A stretch of DNA of 64,000 bases from Sabellastarte sp. h YS-2021 (GCA_964017235.1 OZ024934.1:80318706-80382705); one strand, 5' to 3'; numbered from the stretch's first letter, positions 22,140 through 37,300 are shown. Notes: generated by a model from the sequence alone, not told the origin. A program made the numbers and translations.

Positions 22140-24530
22140 ATTAGCATTTACTCATTTTGAGTAGGTGAGTAATTAGCTACGGGTCTGAAACTTCACCAAG
22201 TGAAAGCTCTCCCAAAAGTAGGTGAATGAGTTATTTGAGAAAAAATGGCTATCTGCAATACTTTTAGAGAGCATTCGCATTTACTCATTTTGAGTAGGTG
22301 AGTAATTAGCTATGGGTCTGAAACTTCACCATGTGAAAGCTCTTCCAAAAGTAGATGAATGAGTTATTTGAGAAAAATTGGCTATCTGCAATACTTTTAG
22401 AGATAATTCGCATTTACTCATTTTGAATAGGCGGGTAATTAGCTATGGGTCTGAAACTTCACCATGTGAAAGCTCTTCCAAAAGTAAATGAATGAGTTAT
22501 TTGAGAAAAATTGGCTATCTGCAATACTTTTCGAGATATTTAGCATTTACTCATTTTGAGTAGGTGAGAAATTAGCTACAGGTCTGACACTTCACCAAGT
22601 GAAAGCTCTCGCAAAAGTAGGTGAATGAGTTATTTGAGAAAAATTGGCTATCTTCTATACTTTTAGAGATAATTCGCATTTACTCATTTTGAGTAGGTGA
22701 GAAATTAGCTAGGGGTCTGAAACCTCACTAAGTGAAAGCCCTTCCAAAAGTATATGAATGAGTTATTTGAGAAAAATTGGCTATCTGCAATACTTTTAGA
22801 CATAATTAGCATTTACTCATTTTGAGTAGGCGAGTAAGTAGCTATGGGTCTGAAACTTCACAATGTGAAAGCTCTTCCAAAAGTAGGTGAATGAGTTATT
22901 TGAGAAAAATTGGCTATCTGCAATACTTTTAGAGACAATTAGCATTTACTCATTTTGAGTAGGTGAGTAATTAGCTACGGGTCTGAAACTTCACCAAGTG
23001 AAAGCTCTCCCAAAAGTAGGTGAATGAGTTATTTGAGAAAAAATGGCTATCTGCAATACTTTTAGAGAGCATTCGCATTTACTCATTTTGAGTAGGTGAG
23101 TAATTAGCTATGGGTCTGAAACTTCACCATGTGAAAGCTCTTCCAAAAGTAGATGAATGAGTTATTTGAGAAAAATTGGCTATCTGCAATACTTTTAGAG
23201 ATAATTCGCATTTACTCATTTTGAATAGACGGGTAATTAGCTATGGGTCTGAAACTTCACCATGTGAAAGCTCTTCCAAAAGTAAATGAATGAGTTATTT
23301 GAGAAAAATTGGCTATCTGCAATACTTTTCGAGATATTTAGCATTTACTCATTTTGAGTAGGTGAGAAATTAGCTACAGGTCTGACACTTCACCAAGTGA
23401 AAGCTCTCGCAAAAGTAGGTGAATGAGTTATTTGAGAAAAATTGGCTATCTTCTATACTTTTAGAGATAATTCGCATTTACTCATTTTGAGTAGGTGAGA
23501 AATTAGCTAGGGGTCTGAAACCTCACTAAGTGAAAGCCCTTCCAAAAGTATATGAATGAGTTATTTGAGAAAAATTGGCTATCTGCAATACTTTTAGACA
23601 TAATTAGCATTTACTCATTTTGAGTAGGCGAGTAAGTAGCTATGGGTCTGAAACTTCACAATGTGAAAGCTCTTCCAAAAGTAGGTGAATGAGTTATTTG
23701 AGAAAAATTGGCTATCTGCAATACTTTTAGAGACAATTAGCATTTACTCATTTTGAGTAGGTGAGTAATTAGCTACGGGTCTGAAACTTCACCAAGTGAA
23801 AGCTCTCCCAAAAGTAGGTGAATGAGTTATTTGAGAAAAAATGGCTATCTGCAATACTTTTAGAGAGCATTCGCATTTACTCATTTTGAGTAGGTGAGTA
23901 ATTAGCTATGGGTCTGAAACTTCACCATGTGAAAGCTCTTCCAAAAGTAGATGAATGAGTTATTTGAGAAAAATTGGCTATCTGCAATACTTTTAGAGAT
24001 AATTCGCATTTACTCATTTTGAATAGACGGGTAATTAGCTATGGGTCTGAAACTTCACCATGTGAAAGCTCTTCCAAAAGTAAATGAATGAGTTATTTGA
24101 GAAAAATTGGCTATCTGCAATACTTTTCGAGATATTTAGCATTTACTCATTTTGAGTAGGTGAGAAATTAGCTACAGGTCTGACACTTCACCAAGTGAAA
24201 GCTCTCGCAAAAGTAGGTGAATGAGTTATTTGAGAAAAATTGGCTATCTTCTATACTTTTAGAGATAATTCGTATTTACTCATTTTGAGTAGGTGAGAAA
24301 TTAGCTAGGGGTCTGAAACCTCACTAAGTGAAAGCCCTTCCAAAAGTATATGAATGAGTTATTTGAGAAAAATTGGCTATCTGCAATACTTTTAGACATA
24401 ATTAGCATTTACTCATTTTGAGTAGGCGAGTAAGTAGCTATGGGTCTGAAACTTCACAATGTGAAAGCTCTTCCAAAAGTAGGTGAATGAGTTATTTGAG
24501 AAAAATTGGCTATCTGCAATACTTTTAGAG
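22140..24530. repeat. 798-bp higher-order repeat (6-mer), three copies
   Basis: The rare variant (G/A)CGGGTAATTAGC recurs at 22,431, 23,229 and 24,027, exactly 798 bp (6 x 133) apart. Linked variants repeat at the same offset: TATCTTCTATAC, CCTCACTAAGTGAAAGCCC, GCGAGTAAGTAGC and AGAGAGCATTCGC. Copies are nearly identical; the third diverges near 24,530. Confidence 0.9.
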
Positions 24531-27500
24531 AAAATTCGCATTTACTCATTTTGAGTAGGTGAGTAATTAGCTATGGGTCCGAAACTTCACCATGTGAAAG
24601 CTCTCCCAAAAGTAGATGAATGAGTTATTTGAGAAAAATTGGCTATCTGCAATACTTTTAGAGATAATTAGCATTTACTCATTTTGAGTAGGTGAGTAAT
24701 TAGCTACGGGTCTGAAACTTCACCAAGTGAAAGCTCTCCCAAAAGTAGGTGAATGAGTTATTTGAGAAAAATTGGCTATCTGCAATACTTTTAGAGAGAA
24801 TTCGCATTTACTCATTTTGAGTAGGTGAGTAATTAGCTATGGGTCTGAAACTTCACCATGTGAAAGCTCTTCCAAAAGTAGATGAATGAGTTATTTGAGA
24901 AAAATTGGCTATCTGCAATACTTTTAGAGATAATTTGCATTCACTCATTTTGAGTAGGTGAGTAATTAGCTACGGGCATGAAACTTCACCAAGTGAAAGC
25001 TCTCCCAAAAGTAGATGAATGACTTACTTGAGAAAAATTGGGTATCTGCAATTCTTTTAGAGATAATTCGCATTTACTCATTTTGAGTAGGTGAGTAATT
25101 ACCTACGGGTCTGAAACTTCACCATGTGAAAGCTCTCCCAAAAGTAGATGAATGAGTTATTTGAGAAAAATTGGCTATCTGCAATACTTTTAGAGATAAT
25201 TCGCATTTACTCATTTTGAGTAGGTGAGTAATTAGCTACGGGTCTGAAACTTCACCATGTGAAAGCTCTTCCAAAAGTAAATGAATGAGTTATTTGAGAA
25301 AAAAATGGCTATCTGCAATACTTTTAGAGATATTTAACATTTACTCATTTTGAGTAGGTGAGAAATTAGCTACAGGTCTCACACTTCACCAAGTGAAAGC
25401 TCTCCCAAAAGTAGGTGAATGAGTTATTTGAGAAAAATTAGCTATCTGCAATACTTTGAGATAATTCGCATTTACTCATATTGAGTAGGTGAGTAATTAG
25501 CTACGGGTCTGAAACTTCACCAAGTGAAAGCTCTCCCAAAAGTAGGTGAATGAGTTATTTGAGAAAAATTGGCTATCTGCAATACTTTTAGAGATAATTC
25601 GCATTTGCTCATTTTGAGTAGGTGAGTAATTAGCTACGGGTCTGAAACTTCACCATGTGAAAGCTCTTCCAAAAGTAAATGAATGAGTTATTTGAGAAAA
25701 AATGGCTATCTGCAATACTTTTAGAGATATTTAACATTTACTCATTTTGAGTAGGTGAGAAATTAGCTACAGGTCTCACACTTCACCAAGTGAAAGCTCT
25801 CCCAAAAGTAGATGAATGAGTTATTTGAGAAAAATTGGGTATCTGCAATACTTTTAGACATAATTAGCATTTACTCATTTTGAGTAGGTGAGTAATTAGC
25901 TACGGGTCTGAAACTTCACCAAGTGAAAGCTCTTCCAAAAGTAGGTGAATGAGTTATTTGAGAAAAATTGGCTATCTGCAATACTTTTAGAGAGAATTAG
26001 TATTTACTCATTTTGAGTAGGCGAGTAATTAGCTACGGGTCTGAAACTTCACCAAGTGAAAGCTCTCCCAAAAGTAGGTGAATGAGTTATTTGAGAAAAA
26101 ATGGCTATCTGCAATACTTTTAGAGAGCATTCGCATTTACTCATTTTGAGTAGGTGAGTAATTAGCTATGGGTCTGAAACTTCACCATGTGAAAGCTCTT
26201 CCAAAAGTAGATGAATGAGTTATTTGAGAAAAATTGGCTATCTGCAATACTTTTAGAGATAATTCGCATTTACTCATTTTGAATAGGCGGGTAATTAGCT
26301 ATGGGTCTGAAACTTCACCATGTGAAAGCTCTTCCAAAAGTAAATGAATGAGTTATTTGAGAAAAATTGGCTATCTGCAATACTTTTCGAGATATTTAGC
26401 ATTTACTCATTTTGAGTAGGTGAGAAATTAGCTACAGGTCTGACACTTCACCAAGTGAAAGCTCTCGCAAAAGTAGGTGAATGAGTTATTTGAGAAAAAT
26501 TGGCTATCTTCTGTACTTTTAGAGGTAATTCGCATTTACTCATTTTGAGTAGGTGAGAAATTAGCTACGGGTCTGAAACTTCACCAAGTGAAAGCTCTCC
26601 CAAAAGTAGGTGAATGAGTTATTTGAGAAAAATTATCTATCTGCAATACTTTGAGATAATTAGCATTTACTCATATTGAGTAGGTGAGTAATTAGCTACG
26701 GGTCTGAAACTTCACCAAGTGAAAGCTCTCCCAAAAGTAGGTGAATGAGTTATTTGAGAAAAATTGGCTATCTGCAATACTTTTAGAGATAATTCGCATT
26801 TACTCATTTTGAGTAGGTGAGAAATTAGCTAGGGGTCTAAAACCTCACTAAGTGAAAGCCCTTCCAAAAGTATATGAATGAGTTATTTGAGAAAAATTGG
26901 CTATCTGCAATACTTTTAGACATAATTAGCATTTACTCATTTTGAGTAGGCGAGTAAGTAGCTATGGGTCTGAAACTTCACAATGTGAAAGCTCTTCCAA
27001 AAGTAGGTGAATGAGTTATTTGAGAAAAATTGGCTATCTGCAATACTTTTAGAGACAATTAGCATTTACTCATTTTGAGTAGGTGAGTAATTAGCTACGG
27101 GTCTGAAACTTCACCAAGTGAAAGCTCTCCCAAAAGTAGGTGAATGAGTTATTTGAGAAAAAATGGCTATCTGCAATACTTTTAGAGAGCATTCGCATTT
27201 ACTCATTTTGAGTAGGTGAGTAATTAGCTATGGGTCTGAAACTTCACCATGTGAAAGCTCTTCCAAAAGTAGATGAATGAGTTATTTGAGAAAAATTGGC
27301 TATCTGCAATACTTTTAGAGATAATTCGCATTTACTCATTTTGAATAGACGGGTAATTAGCTATGGGTCTGAAACTTCACCATGTGAAAGCTCTTCCAAA
27401 AGTAAATGAATGAGTTATTTGAGAAAAATTGGCTATCTGCAATACTTTTCGAGATATTTAGCATTTACTCATTTTGAGTAGGTGAGAAATTAGCTACAGG

Positions 27501-30500
27501 TCTGACACTTCACCAAGTGAAAGCTCTCGCAAAAGTAGGTGAATGAGTTATTTGAGAAAAATTGGCTATCTTCTATACTTTTAGAGATAATTCGTATTTA
27601 CTCATTTTGAGTAGGTGAGAAATTAGCTAGGGGTCTGAAACCTCACTAAGTGAAAGCCCTTCCAAAAGTATATGAATGAGTTATTTGAGAAAAATTGGCT
27701 ATCTGCAATACTTTTAGACATAATTAGCATTTACTCATTTTGAGTAGGCGAGTAAGTAGCTATGGGTCTGAAACTTCACAATGTGAAAGCTCTTCCAAAA
27801 GTAGGTGAATGAGTTATTTGAGAAAAATTGGCTATCTGCAATACTTTTAGAGAAAATTCGCATTTACTCATTTTGAGTAGGTGAGTAATTAGCTATGGGT
27901 CCGAAACTTCACCATGTGAAAGCTCTCCCAAAAGTAGATGAATGAGTTATTTGAGAAAAATTGGCTATCTGCAATACTTTTAGAGATAATTAGCATTTAC
28001 TCATTTTGAGTAGGTGAGTAATTAGCTACGGGTCTGAAACTTCACCAAGTGAAAGCTCTCCCAAAAGTAGGTGAATGAGTTATTTGAGAAAAATTGGCTA
28101 TCTGCAATACTTTTAGAGAGAATTCGCATTTACTCATTTTGAGTAGGTGAGTAATTAGCTATGGGTCTGAAACTTCACCATGTGAAAGCTCTTCCAAAAG
28201 TAGATGAATGAGTTATTTGAGAAAAATTGGCTATCTGCAATACTTTTAGAGATAATTTGCATTCACTCATTTTGAGTAGGTGAGTAATTAGCTACGGGCA
28301 TGAAACTTCACCAAGTGAAAGCTCTCCCAAAAGTAGATGAATGACTTACTTGAGAAAAATTGGGTATCTGCAATTCTTTTAGAGATAATTCGCATTTACT
28401 CATTTTGAGTAGGTGAGTAATTACCTACGGGTCTGAAACTTCACCATGTGAAAGCTCTCCCAAAAGTAGATGAATGAGTTATTTGAGAAAAATTGGCTAT
28501 CTGCAATACTTTTAGAGATAATTCGCATTTACTCATTTTGAGTAGGTGAGTAATTAGCTACGGGTCTGAAACTTCACCATGTGAAAGCTCTTCCAAAAGT
28601 AAATGAATGAGTTATTTGAGAAAAAAATGGCTATCTGCAATACTTTTAGAGATATTTAACATTTACTCATTTTGAGTAGGTGAGAAATTAGCTACAGGTC
28701 TCACACTTCACCAAGTGAAAGCTCTCCCAAAAGTAGGTGAATGAGTTATTTGAGAAAAATTAGCTATCTGCAATACTTTGAGATAATTCGCATTTACTCA
28801 TATTGAGTAGGTGAGTAATTAGCTACGGGTCTGAAACTTCACCAAGTGAAAGCTCTCCCAAAAGTAGGTGAATGAGTTATTTGAGAAAAATTGGCTATCT
28901 GCAATACTTTTAGAGATAATTCGCATTTGCTCATTTTGAGTAGGTGAGTAATTAGCTACGGGTCTGAAACTTCACCATGTGAAAGCTCTTCCAAAAGTAA
29001 ATGAATGAGTTATTTGAGAAAAAATGGCTATCTGCAATACTTTTAGAGATATTTAACATTTACTCATTTTGAGTAGGTGAGAAATTAGCTACAGGTCTCA
29101 CACTTCACCAAGTGAAAGCTCTCCCAAAAGTAGATGAATGAGTTATTTGAGAAAAATTGGGTATCTGCAATACTTTTAGACATAATTAGCATTTACTCAT
29201 TTTGAGTAGGTGAGTAATTAGCTACGGGTCTGAAACTTCACCAAGTGAAAGCTCTTCCAAAAGTAGGTGAATGAGTTATTTGAGAAAAATTGGCTATCTG
29301 CAATACTTTTAGAGAGAATTAGCATTTACTCATTTTGAGTAGGCGAGTAATTAGCTACGGGTCTGAAACTTCACCAAGTGAAAGCTCTCCCAAAAGTAGG
29401 TGAATGAGTTATTTGAGAAAAAATGGCTATCTGCAATACTTTTAGAGAGCATTCGCATTTACTCATTTTGAGTAGGTGAGTAATTAGCTATGGGTCTGAA
29501 ACTTCACCATGTGAAAGCTCTTCCAAAAGTAGATGAATGAGTTATTTGAGAAAAATTGGCTATCTGCAATACTTTTAGAGATAATTCGCATTTACTCATT
29601 TTGAATAGGCGGGTAATTAGCTATGGGTCTGAAACTTCACCATGTGAAAGCTCTTCCAAAAGTAAATGAATGAGTTATTTGAGAAAAATTGGCTATCTGC
29701 AATACTTTTCGAGATATTTAGCATTTACTCATTTTGAGTAGGTGAGAAATTAGCTACAGGTCTGACACTTCACCAAGTGAAAGCTCTCGCAAAAGTAGGT
29801 GAATGAGTTATTTGAGAAAAATTGGCTATCTTCTGTACTTTTAGAGGTAATTCGCATTTACTCATTTTGAGTAGGTGAGAAATTAGCTACGGGTCTGAAA
29901 CTTCACCAAGTGAAAGCTCTCCCAAAAGTAGGTGAATGAGTTATTTGAGAAAAATTATCTATCTGCAATACTTTGAGATAATTAGCATTTACTCATATTG
30001 AGTAGGTGAGTAATTAGCTACGGGTCTGAAACTTCACCAAGTGAAAGCTCTCCCAAAAGTAGGTGAATGAGTTATTTGAGAAAAATTGGCTATCTGCAAT
30101 ACTTTTAGAGATAATTCGCATTTACTCATTTTGAGTAGGTGAGAAATTAGCTAGGGGTCTAAAACCTCACTAAGTGAAAGCCCTTCCAAAAGTATATGAA
30201 TGAGTTATTTGAGAAAAATTGGCTATCTGCAATACTTTTAGACATAATTAGCATTTACTCATTTTGAGTAGGCGAGTAAGTAGCTATGGGTCTGAAACTT
30301 CACAATGTGAAAGCTCTTCCAAAAGTAGGTGAATGAGTTATTTGAGAAAAATTGGCTATCTGCAATACTTTTAGAGACAATTAGCATTTACTCATTTTGA
30401 GTAGGTGAGTAATTAGCTACGGGTCTGAAACTTCACCAAGTGAAAGCTCTCCCAAAAGTAGGTGAATGAGTTATTTGAGAAAAAATGGCTATCTGCAATA

Positions 30501-33500
30501 CTTTTAGAGAGCATTCGCATTTACTCATTTTGAGTAGGTGAGTAATTAGCTATGGGTCTGAAACTTCACCATGTGAAAGCTCTTCCAAAAGTAGATGAAT
30601 GAGTTATTTGAGAAAAATTGGCTATCTGCAATACTTTTAGAGATAATTCGCATTTACTCATTTTGAATAGACGGGTAATTAGCTATGGGTCTGAAACTTC
30701 ACCATGTGAAAGCTCTTCCAAAAGTAAATGAATGAGTTATTTGAGAAAAATTGGCTATCTGCAATACTTTTCGAGATATTTAGCATTTACTCATTTTGAG
30801 TAGGTGAGAAATTAGCTACAGGTCTGACACTTCACCAAGTGAAAGCTCTCGCAAAAGTAGGTGAATGAGTTATTTGAGAAAAATTGGCTATCTTCTATAC
30901 TTTTAGAGATAATTCGTATTTACTCATTTTGAGTAGGTGAGAAATTAGCTAGGGGTCTGAAACCTCACTAAGTGAAAGCCCTTCCAAAAGTATATGAATG
31001 AGTTATTTGAGAAAAATTGGCTATCTGCAATACTTTTAGACATAATTAGCATTTACTCATTTTGAGTAGGCGAGTAAGTAGCTATGGGTCTGAAACTTCA
31101 CAATGTGAAAGCTCTTCCAAAAGTAGGTGAATGAGTTATTTGAGAAAAATTGGCTATCTGCAATACTTTTAGAGAAAATTCGCATTTACTCATTTTGAGT
31201 AGGTGAGTAATTAGCTATGGGTCCGAAGCTTCACCATGTGAAAGCTCTCCCAAAAGTAGATGAATGAGTTATTTGAGAAAAATTGGCTATCTGCAATACT
31301 TTTAGAGATAATTAGCATTTACTCATTTTGAGTAGGTGAGTAATTAGCTACGGGTCTGAAACTTCACCAAGTGAAAGCTCTCCCAAAAGTAGGTGAATGA
31401 GTTATTTGAGAAAAATTGGCTATCTGCAATACTTTTAGAGAGAATTCGCATTTACTCATTTTGAGTAGGTGAGTAATTAGCTATGGGTCTGAAACTTCAC
31501 CATGTGAAAGCTCTTCCAAAAGTAGATGAATGAGTTATTTGAGAAAAATTGGCTATCTGCAATACTTTTAGAGATAATTTGCATTCACTCATTTTGAGTA
31601 GGTGAGTAATTAGCTACGGGCATGAAACTTCACCAAGTGAAAGCTCTCCCAAAAGTAGATGAATGACTTACTTGAGAAAAATTGGGTATCTGCAATTCTT
31701 TTAGAGATAATTCGCATTTACTCATTTTGAGTAGGTGAGTAATTACCTACGGGTCTGAAACTTCACCATGTGAAAGCTCTCCCAAAAGTAGATGAATGAG
31801 TTATTTGAGAAAAATTGGCTATCTGCAATACTTTTAGAGATAATTCGCATTTACTCATTTTGAGTAGGTGAGTAATTAGCTACGGGTCTGAAACTTCACC
31901 ATGTGAAAGCTCTTCCAAAAGTAAATGAATGAGTTATTTGAGAAAAAAATGGCTATCTGCAATACTTTTAGAGATATTTAACATTTACTCATTTTGAGTA
32001 GGTGAGAAATTAGCTACAGGTCTCACACTTCACCAAGTGAAAGCTCTCCCAAAAGTAGGTGAATGAGTTATTTGAGAAAAATTAGCTATCTGCAATACTT
32101 TGAGATAATTCGCATTTACTCATATTGAGTAGGTGAGTAATTAGCTACGGGTCTGAAACTTCACCAAGTGAAAGCTCTCCCAAAAGTAGGTGAATGAGTT
32201 ATTTGAGAAAAATTGGCTATCTGCAATACTTTTAGAGATAATTCGCATTTGCTCATTTTGAGTAGGTGAGTAATTAGCTACGGGTCTGAAACTTCACCAT
32301 GTGAAAGCTCTTCCAAAAGTAAATGAATGAGTTATTTGAGAAAAAATGGCTATCTGCAATACTTTTAGAGATATTTAACATTTACTCATTTTGAGTAGGT
32401 GAGAAATTAGCTACAGGTCTCACACTTCACCAAGTGAAAGCTCTCCCAAAAGTAGATGAATGAGTTATTTGAGAAAAATTGGGTATCTGCAATACTTTTA
32501 GACATAATTAGCATTTACTCATTTTGAGTAGGTGAGTAATTAGCTACGGGTCTGAAACTTCACCAAGTGAAAGCTCTTCCAAAAGTAGGTGAATGAGTTA
32601 TTTGAGAAAAATTGGCTATCTGCAATACTTTTAGAGAGAATTAGCATTTACTCATTTTGAGTAGGCGAGTAATTAGCTACGGGTCTGAAACTTCACCAAG
32701 TGAAAGCTCTCCCAAAAGTAGGTGAATGAGTTATTTGAGAAAAAATGGCTATCTGCAATACTTTTAGAGAGCATTCGCATTTACTCATTTTGAGTAGGTG
32801 AGTAATTAGCTATGGGTCTGAAACTTCACCATGTGAAAGCTCTTCCAAAAGTAGATGAATGAGTTATTTGAGAAAAATTGGCTATCTGCAATACTTTTAG
32901 AGATAATTCGCATTTACTCATTTTGAATAGGCGGGTAATTAGCTATGGGTCTGAAACTTCACCATGTGAAAGCTCTTCCAAAAGTAAATGAATGAGTTAT
33001 TTGAGAAAAATTGGCTATCTGCAATACTTTTCGAGATATTTAGCATTTACTCATTTTGAGTAGGTGAGAAATTAGCTACAGGTCTGACACTTCACCAAGT
33101 GAAAGCTCTCGCAAAAGTAGGTGAATGAGTTATTTGAGAAAAATTGGCTATCTTCTGTACTTTTAGAGGTAATTCGCATTTACTCATTTTGAGTAGGTGA
33201 GAAATTAGCTACGGGTCTGAAACTTCACCAAGTGAAAGCTCTCCCAAAAGTAGGTGAATGAGTTATTTGAGAAAAATTATCTATCTGCAATACTTTGAGA
33301 TAATTAGCATTTACTCATATTGAGTAGGTGAGTAATTAGCTACGGGTCTGAAACTTCACCAAGTGAAAGCTCTCCCAAAAGTAGGTGAATGAGTTATTTG
33401 AGAAAAATTGGCTATCTGCAATACTTTTAGAGATAATTCGCATTTACTCATTTTGAGTAGGTGAGAAATTAGCTAGGGGTCTAAAACCTCACTAAGTGAA

Positions 33501-34390
33501 AGCCCTTCCAAAAGTATATGAATGAGTTATTTGAGAAAAATTGGCTATCTGCAATACTTTTAGACATAATTAGCATTTACTCATTTTGAGTAGGCGAGTA
33601 AGTAGCTATGGGTCTGAAACTTCACAATGTGAAAGCTCTTCCAAAAGTAGGTGAATGAGTTATTTGAGAAAAATTGGCTATCTGCAATACTTTTAGAGAC
33701 AATTAGCATTTACTCATTTTGAGTAGGTGAGTAATTAGCTACGGGTCTGAAACTTCACCAAGTGAAAGCTCTCCCAAAAGTAGGTGAATGAGTTATTTGA
33801 GAAAAAATGGCTATCTGCAATACTTTTAGAGAGCATTCGCATTTACTCATTTTGAGTAGGTGAGTAATTAGCTATGGGTCTGAAACTTCACCATGTGAAA
33901 GCTCTTCCAAAAGTAGATGAATGAGTTATTTGAGAAAAATTGGCTATCTGCAATACTTTTAGAGATAATTCGCATTTACTCATTTTGAATAGGCGGGTAA
34001 TTAGCTATGGGTCTGAAACTTCACCATGTGAAAGCTCTTCCAAAAGTAAATGAATGAGTTATTTGAGAAAAATTGGCTATCTGCAATACTTTTCGAGATA
34101 TTTAGCATTTACTCATTTTGAGTAGGTGAGAAATTAGCTACAGGTCTGACACTTCACCAAGTGAAAGCTCTCGCAAAAGTAGGTGAATGAGTTATTTGAG
34201 AAAAATTGGCTATCTTCTATACTTTTAGAGATAATTCGTATTTACTCATTTTGAGTAGGTGAGAAATTAGCTAGGGGTCTGAAACCTCACTAAGTGAAAG
34301 CCCTTCCAAAAGTATATGAATGAGTTATTTGAGAAAAATTGGCTATCTGCAATACTTTTAGACATAATTAGCATTTACTCATTTTGAGTA
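23455..34390. repeat. 3,322-bp higher-order repeat (25-mer), about 3.3 copies
   Basis: The marker CGGGTAATTAGC recurs at 24,027, 27,348, 30,670 and 33,992, spaced 3,321-3,322 bp. Many variant monomers repeat at the same offset, for example TCGTATTTACTC, GTCCGAA(A/G)CTTC, GGGCATGAAAC, AATTCTTTTAGAG and TTATCTATCTGC. Copies run roughly 23,455-26,775, 26,776-30,097 and 30,098-33,419, with a partial copy to 34,390. Only scattered single-base differences were seen. The 8-monomer part of each copy contains one 798-bp-type unit, so this unit was built after the 6-mer expansion. Confidence 0.92.
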
Positions 34391-37300
34391 GGTGAGTAAT
34401 TAGCTACGGGTCTGAAACTTCACCAAGTGAAAGCTCTTCCAAAAGTAGGTGAATGAGTTATTTGAGAAAAATTGGCTATCTGCAATACTTTTAGAGAGAA
34501 TTCCCATTTACTCATTTTGAGTAGGTGAGTAATTAGCTATGGGTCTGAAACTTCACCATGTGAAAGCTCTTCCAAAAGTAGATGAATGAGTTATTTGAGA
34601 AAAATTGGCTATCTGCAATACTTTTAGAGACAATTAGCATTTACTCATTTTGAGTAGGCGAGTAATTAGCTACGGGTCTGAAACTTCACCAAGTGAAAGC
34701 TCTCCCAAAAGTAGGTGAATGAGTTATTTGAGAAAAAATGGCTATCTGCAATACTTTTAGAGAGCATTCGCATTTACTCATTTTGAGTAGGTGAGTAATT
34801 AGCTATGGGTCTGAAACTTCACCATGTGAAAGCTCTTCCAAAAGTAGATGAATGAGTTATTTGAGAAAAATTGGCTATCTGCAATACTTTTAGAGATAAT
34901 TCGCATTTACTCATTTTGAATAGGCGGGTAATTAGCTATGGGTCTGAAACTTCACCATGTGAAAGCTCTTCCAAAAGTAAATGAATGAGTTATTTGAGAA
35001 AAATTGGCTATCTGCAATACTTTTCGAGATATTTAGCATTTACTCATTTTGAGTAGGTGAGAAATTAGCTACAGGTCTGACACTTCACCAAGTGAAAGCT
35101 CTCGCAAAAGTAGGTGAATGAGTTATTTGAGAAAAATTGGCTATCTTCTGTACTTTTAGAGATAATTCGCATTTACTCATTTTGAGTAGGTGAGAAATTA
35201 GCTACGGGTCTGAAACTTCACCAAGTGAAAGCTCTCCCAAAAGTAGGTGAATGAGTTATTTGAGAAAAATTATCTATCTGCAATACTTTGAGATAATTAG
35301 CATTTACTCATATTGAGTAGGTGAGTAATTAGCTACGGGTCTGAAACTTCACCAAGTGAAAGCTCTCCCAAAAGTAGGTGAATGAGTTATTTGAGAAAAA
35401 TTGGCTATCTGCAATACTTTTAGAGATAATTCGCATTTACTCATTTTGAGTAGGTGAGAAATTAGCTAGGGGTCTGAAACCTCACTAAGTGAAAGCCCTT
35501 CCAAAAGTATATGAATGAGTTATTTGAGAAAAATTGGCTATCTGCAATACTTTTAGACATAATTAGCATTTACTCATTTTGAGTAGGCGAGTAAGTAGCT
35601 ATGGGTCTGAAACTTCACAATGTGAAAGCTCTTCCAAAAGTAGGTGAATGAGTTATTTGAGAAAAATTGGCTATCTGCAATACTTTTAGAGACAATTAGC
35701 ATTTACTCATTTTGAGTAGGTGAGTAATTAGCTACGGGTCTGAAACTTCGCCAAGTGAAAGCTCTCCCAAAAGTAGGTGAATGAGTTATTTGAGAAAAAA
35801 TGGCTATCTGCAATACTTTTAGAGAGCATTCGCATTACTCATTTTGAGTAGGTGAGTAATTAGCTATGGGTCTGAAACTTCACCATGTGAAAGCTCTTCC
35901 AAAAGTAGATGAATGAGTTATTTGAGAAAAATTGGCTATCTGCAATACTTTTAGAGATAATTCGCATTTACTCATTTTGAATAGGCGGGTAATTAGCTAT
36001 GGGTCTGAAACTTCACCATGTGAAAGCTCTTCCAAAAGTAAATGAATGAGTTATTTGAGAAAAATTGGCTATCTGCAATACTTTTCGAGATATTTAGCAT
36101 TTACTCATTTTGAGTAGGTGAGAAATTAGCTACAGGTCTGACACTTCACCAAGTGAAAGCTCTCGCAAAAGTAGGTGAATGAGTTATTTGAGAAAAATTG
36201 GCTATCTTCTATACTTTTAGAGATAATTCGTATTTACTCATTTTGAGTAGGTGAGAAATTAGCTAGGGGTCTGAAACCTCAGTAAGTGAAAGCCCTTCCA
36301 AAAGTATATGAATGAGTTATTTGAGAAAAATTGGCTATCTGCAATACTTTTAGACATAATTAGCATTTACTCATTTTGAGTAGGCGAGTAAGTAGCTATG
36401 GGTCTGAAACTTCACAATGTGAAAGCTCTTCCAAAAGTAGGTGAATGAGTTATTTGAGAAAAATTGGCTATCTGCAATACTTTTAGAGAAAATTCGCATT
36501 TACTCATTTTGAGTAGGTGAGTAATTAGCTATGGGTCCGAAACTTCACCAAGTGAAAGCTCTCCCAAAAGTAGATGAATGACTTACTTGAGAAAAATTGG
36601 GTATCTGCAATTCTTTTAGAGATAATTCGCATTTACTCATTTTGAGTAGGTGAGTAATTACCTACGGGTCTGAAACTTCACCAAGTGAAAGCTCTCCCAA
36701 AAGTAGATGAATGAGTTATTTGAGAAAAATTGGCTATCTGCAATACTTTTAGAGATAATTCGCATTTACTCATTTTGAGTAGGTGAGTAATTAGCTACGG
36801 GTCTGAAACTTCACCATGTGAAAGCTCTTCCAAAAGTAAATGAATGAGTTATTTGAGAAAAAATGGCTATCTGCAATACTTTTAGAGATATTTAACATTT
36901 ACTCATTTTGAGTAGGTGAGAAATTAGCTACAGGTCTCACACTTCACCAAGTGAAAGCTCTCCCAAAAGTAGGTGAATGAGTTATTTGAGAAAAATTAGC
37001 TATCTGCAATACTTTGAGATAATTCGCATTTACTCATATTGAGTAGGTGAGTAATTAGCTACGGGTCTGAAACTTCACCAAGTGAAAGCTCTCCCAAAAG
37101 TAGGTGAATGAGTTATTTGAGAAAAATTGGCTATCTGCAATACTTTTAGAGATAATTCGCATTTACTCATTTTGAGTAGGTGAGTAATTAGCTATGGGTC
37201 TGAAACTTCACCATGTGAAAGCTCTTCCAAAAGTAAATGAATGAGTTATTTGAGAAAAAATGGCTATCTGCAATACTTTTAGAGATATTTAACATTTACT

